NCBI GenBank assembly: GCA_964059195.1
Contig: CAXKWD010000006.1
Span: 4,580,530 to 4,644,529 of the forward strand
Source: Ectobius pallidus
Taxonomy: Eukaryota; Arthropoda; Insecta; Blattodea; Ectobiidae
DNA length: 64,000 nucleotides
Reading direction: 5' to 3'
A program made the translations under genes and the position numbers. Below the pieces are notes generated by a model, which ran no database searches, had not been told where the DNA came from, and was given only the letters and a program-made list of their open reading frames with translations. This document shows, piece by piece, positions 63,489-64,000 of the stretch; within the stretch, counting starts at the first letter, position 1; each line of letters starts with the position of its first letter.

Positions 63489-64000
63489 AATAATCTGTGG
63501 TTCATGAATGCTTATATATTAAGGCTGTACCGATTAATCGGCTGGTGCCGTAGAAGCAGAAGCTCGAATTCAGGAAAAATTAAGTTCGGTAAAGTTCGGT
63601 GAATTTCTGTGCAACTGTGATCTTGGGTCGGATGCACATCATTTGCGTGGGGATACCCGCTACACACATGCACAGCTGCATTCATGAATGGAGAGTTGTT
63701 GAGTCTTAGGCTGTTCGTATAAGACGAGTATTGTTTCTATAAGCACATTTTCAGGGGAAAAACATCTTTTTATATTTGGGCCAATAAGGTACTTCAGTAT
63801 ATTGGTGCCCATATCCTACTTCAAGACCATCACAGCAATGTAAGTACTTTTCTGCACTATTTGGAAAACACCAAGGGCAATAGAGCATATAAATTTTACC
63901 GCAACCCTACCTAGGAGGTATCTGAGACAACCTAACAGTTCCAGATTGACAATTTCTGAATATTTCAAGATGGATTATAAGTTGATAAATTTCATCTTGA
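63489..64000. other. no recognisable gene
   Basis: No motif, splice-bounded exon or terminal repeat seen up to the right edge. Confidence 0.4.

Overview
The window looks like intergenic and intronic DNA of a large, repeat-rich arthropod genome, most likely an insect. The evidence is AT-rich DNA, canonical GT-AG introns with exons far apart, insect-type non-LTR, BEL/Pao, hAT, mariner and Helitron-like elements, tRNA-derived SINEs, and no operons or bacterial genes. A roach- or termite-like genome is a guess; the sequence does not fix the species. Statements about family membership come from motifs I recognise by eye; no database was searched.

Layout. 1-1075 is a degraded unidentified gene on the minus strand. 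1090-5806 is a CR1/Jockey-like retrotransposon (A) with a second 5'-truncated one (A1, 1878-3083) inside its endonuclease gene. 6359-19562 is a nested stack. An old retrotransposon E was split by an I-type element C (6462-17785, 12-bp target duplication). C was split by element D (about 9107-15144), and D carries a 966-bp MITE and a minus-strand CR1-like insertion. C also carries a 1.65-kb inverted-repeat element, and E carries a 980-bp hAT. An I-type element F (19563-21866, minus) follows. 22-28 kb holds tandem repeats and old debris. 28580-29185 is a palindromic tRNA-derived SINE with a 12-bp target duplication. 29355-38215 is a complete BEL/Pao LTR retrotransposon (minus) with 1632-bp LTRs that differ at one base I could find, and one uninterrupted Gag-Pol frame. 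38-48 kb holds low-complexity DNA, a promoter with a hammerhead-like motif, a mariner relic, an unclassified terminal-inverted-repeat element with internal GGGGGAATGTCA repeats, a truncated I-type element and a head-to-tail repeat array.

The only host gene I can support is on the minus strand from 62207 to 48095. Three exons (62067-62207, 52975-53197, 48095-48250) have matching splice phases and encode the C-terminal half of a RAB6-interacting golgin (Gorab-like). Its 4.7-kb and 8.9-kb introns hold a Helitron relic, a foldback element, a 405-bp tandem duplication, two further inverted-repeat elements, a 2.7-kb hAT with a second copy of E inside it, a relic of virus-like structural genes, and a mariner with a lost catalytic residue. 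The right edge has two copies of one SINE family, a reverse-transcriptase relic and a tRNA-like sequence.

Most promising observations: element D joins a PHD-finger/RNA-binding ORF1 to a BovB-like RTE ORF2; the SINE is a 250-bp perfect-looking palindrome; the BEL element looks recently inserted; and the octamer TAGGCCTA is strongly over-represented.
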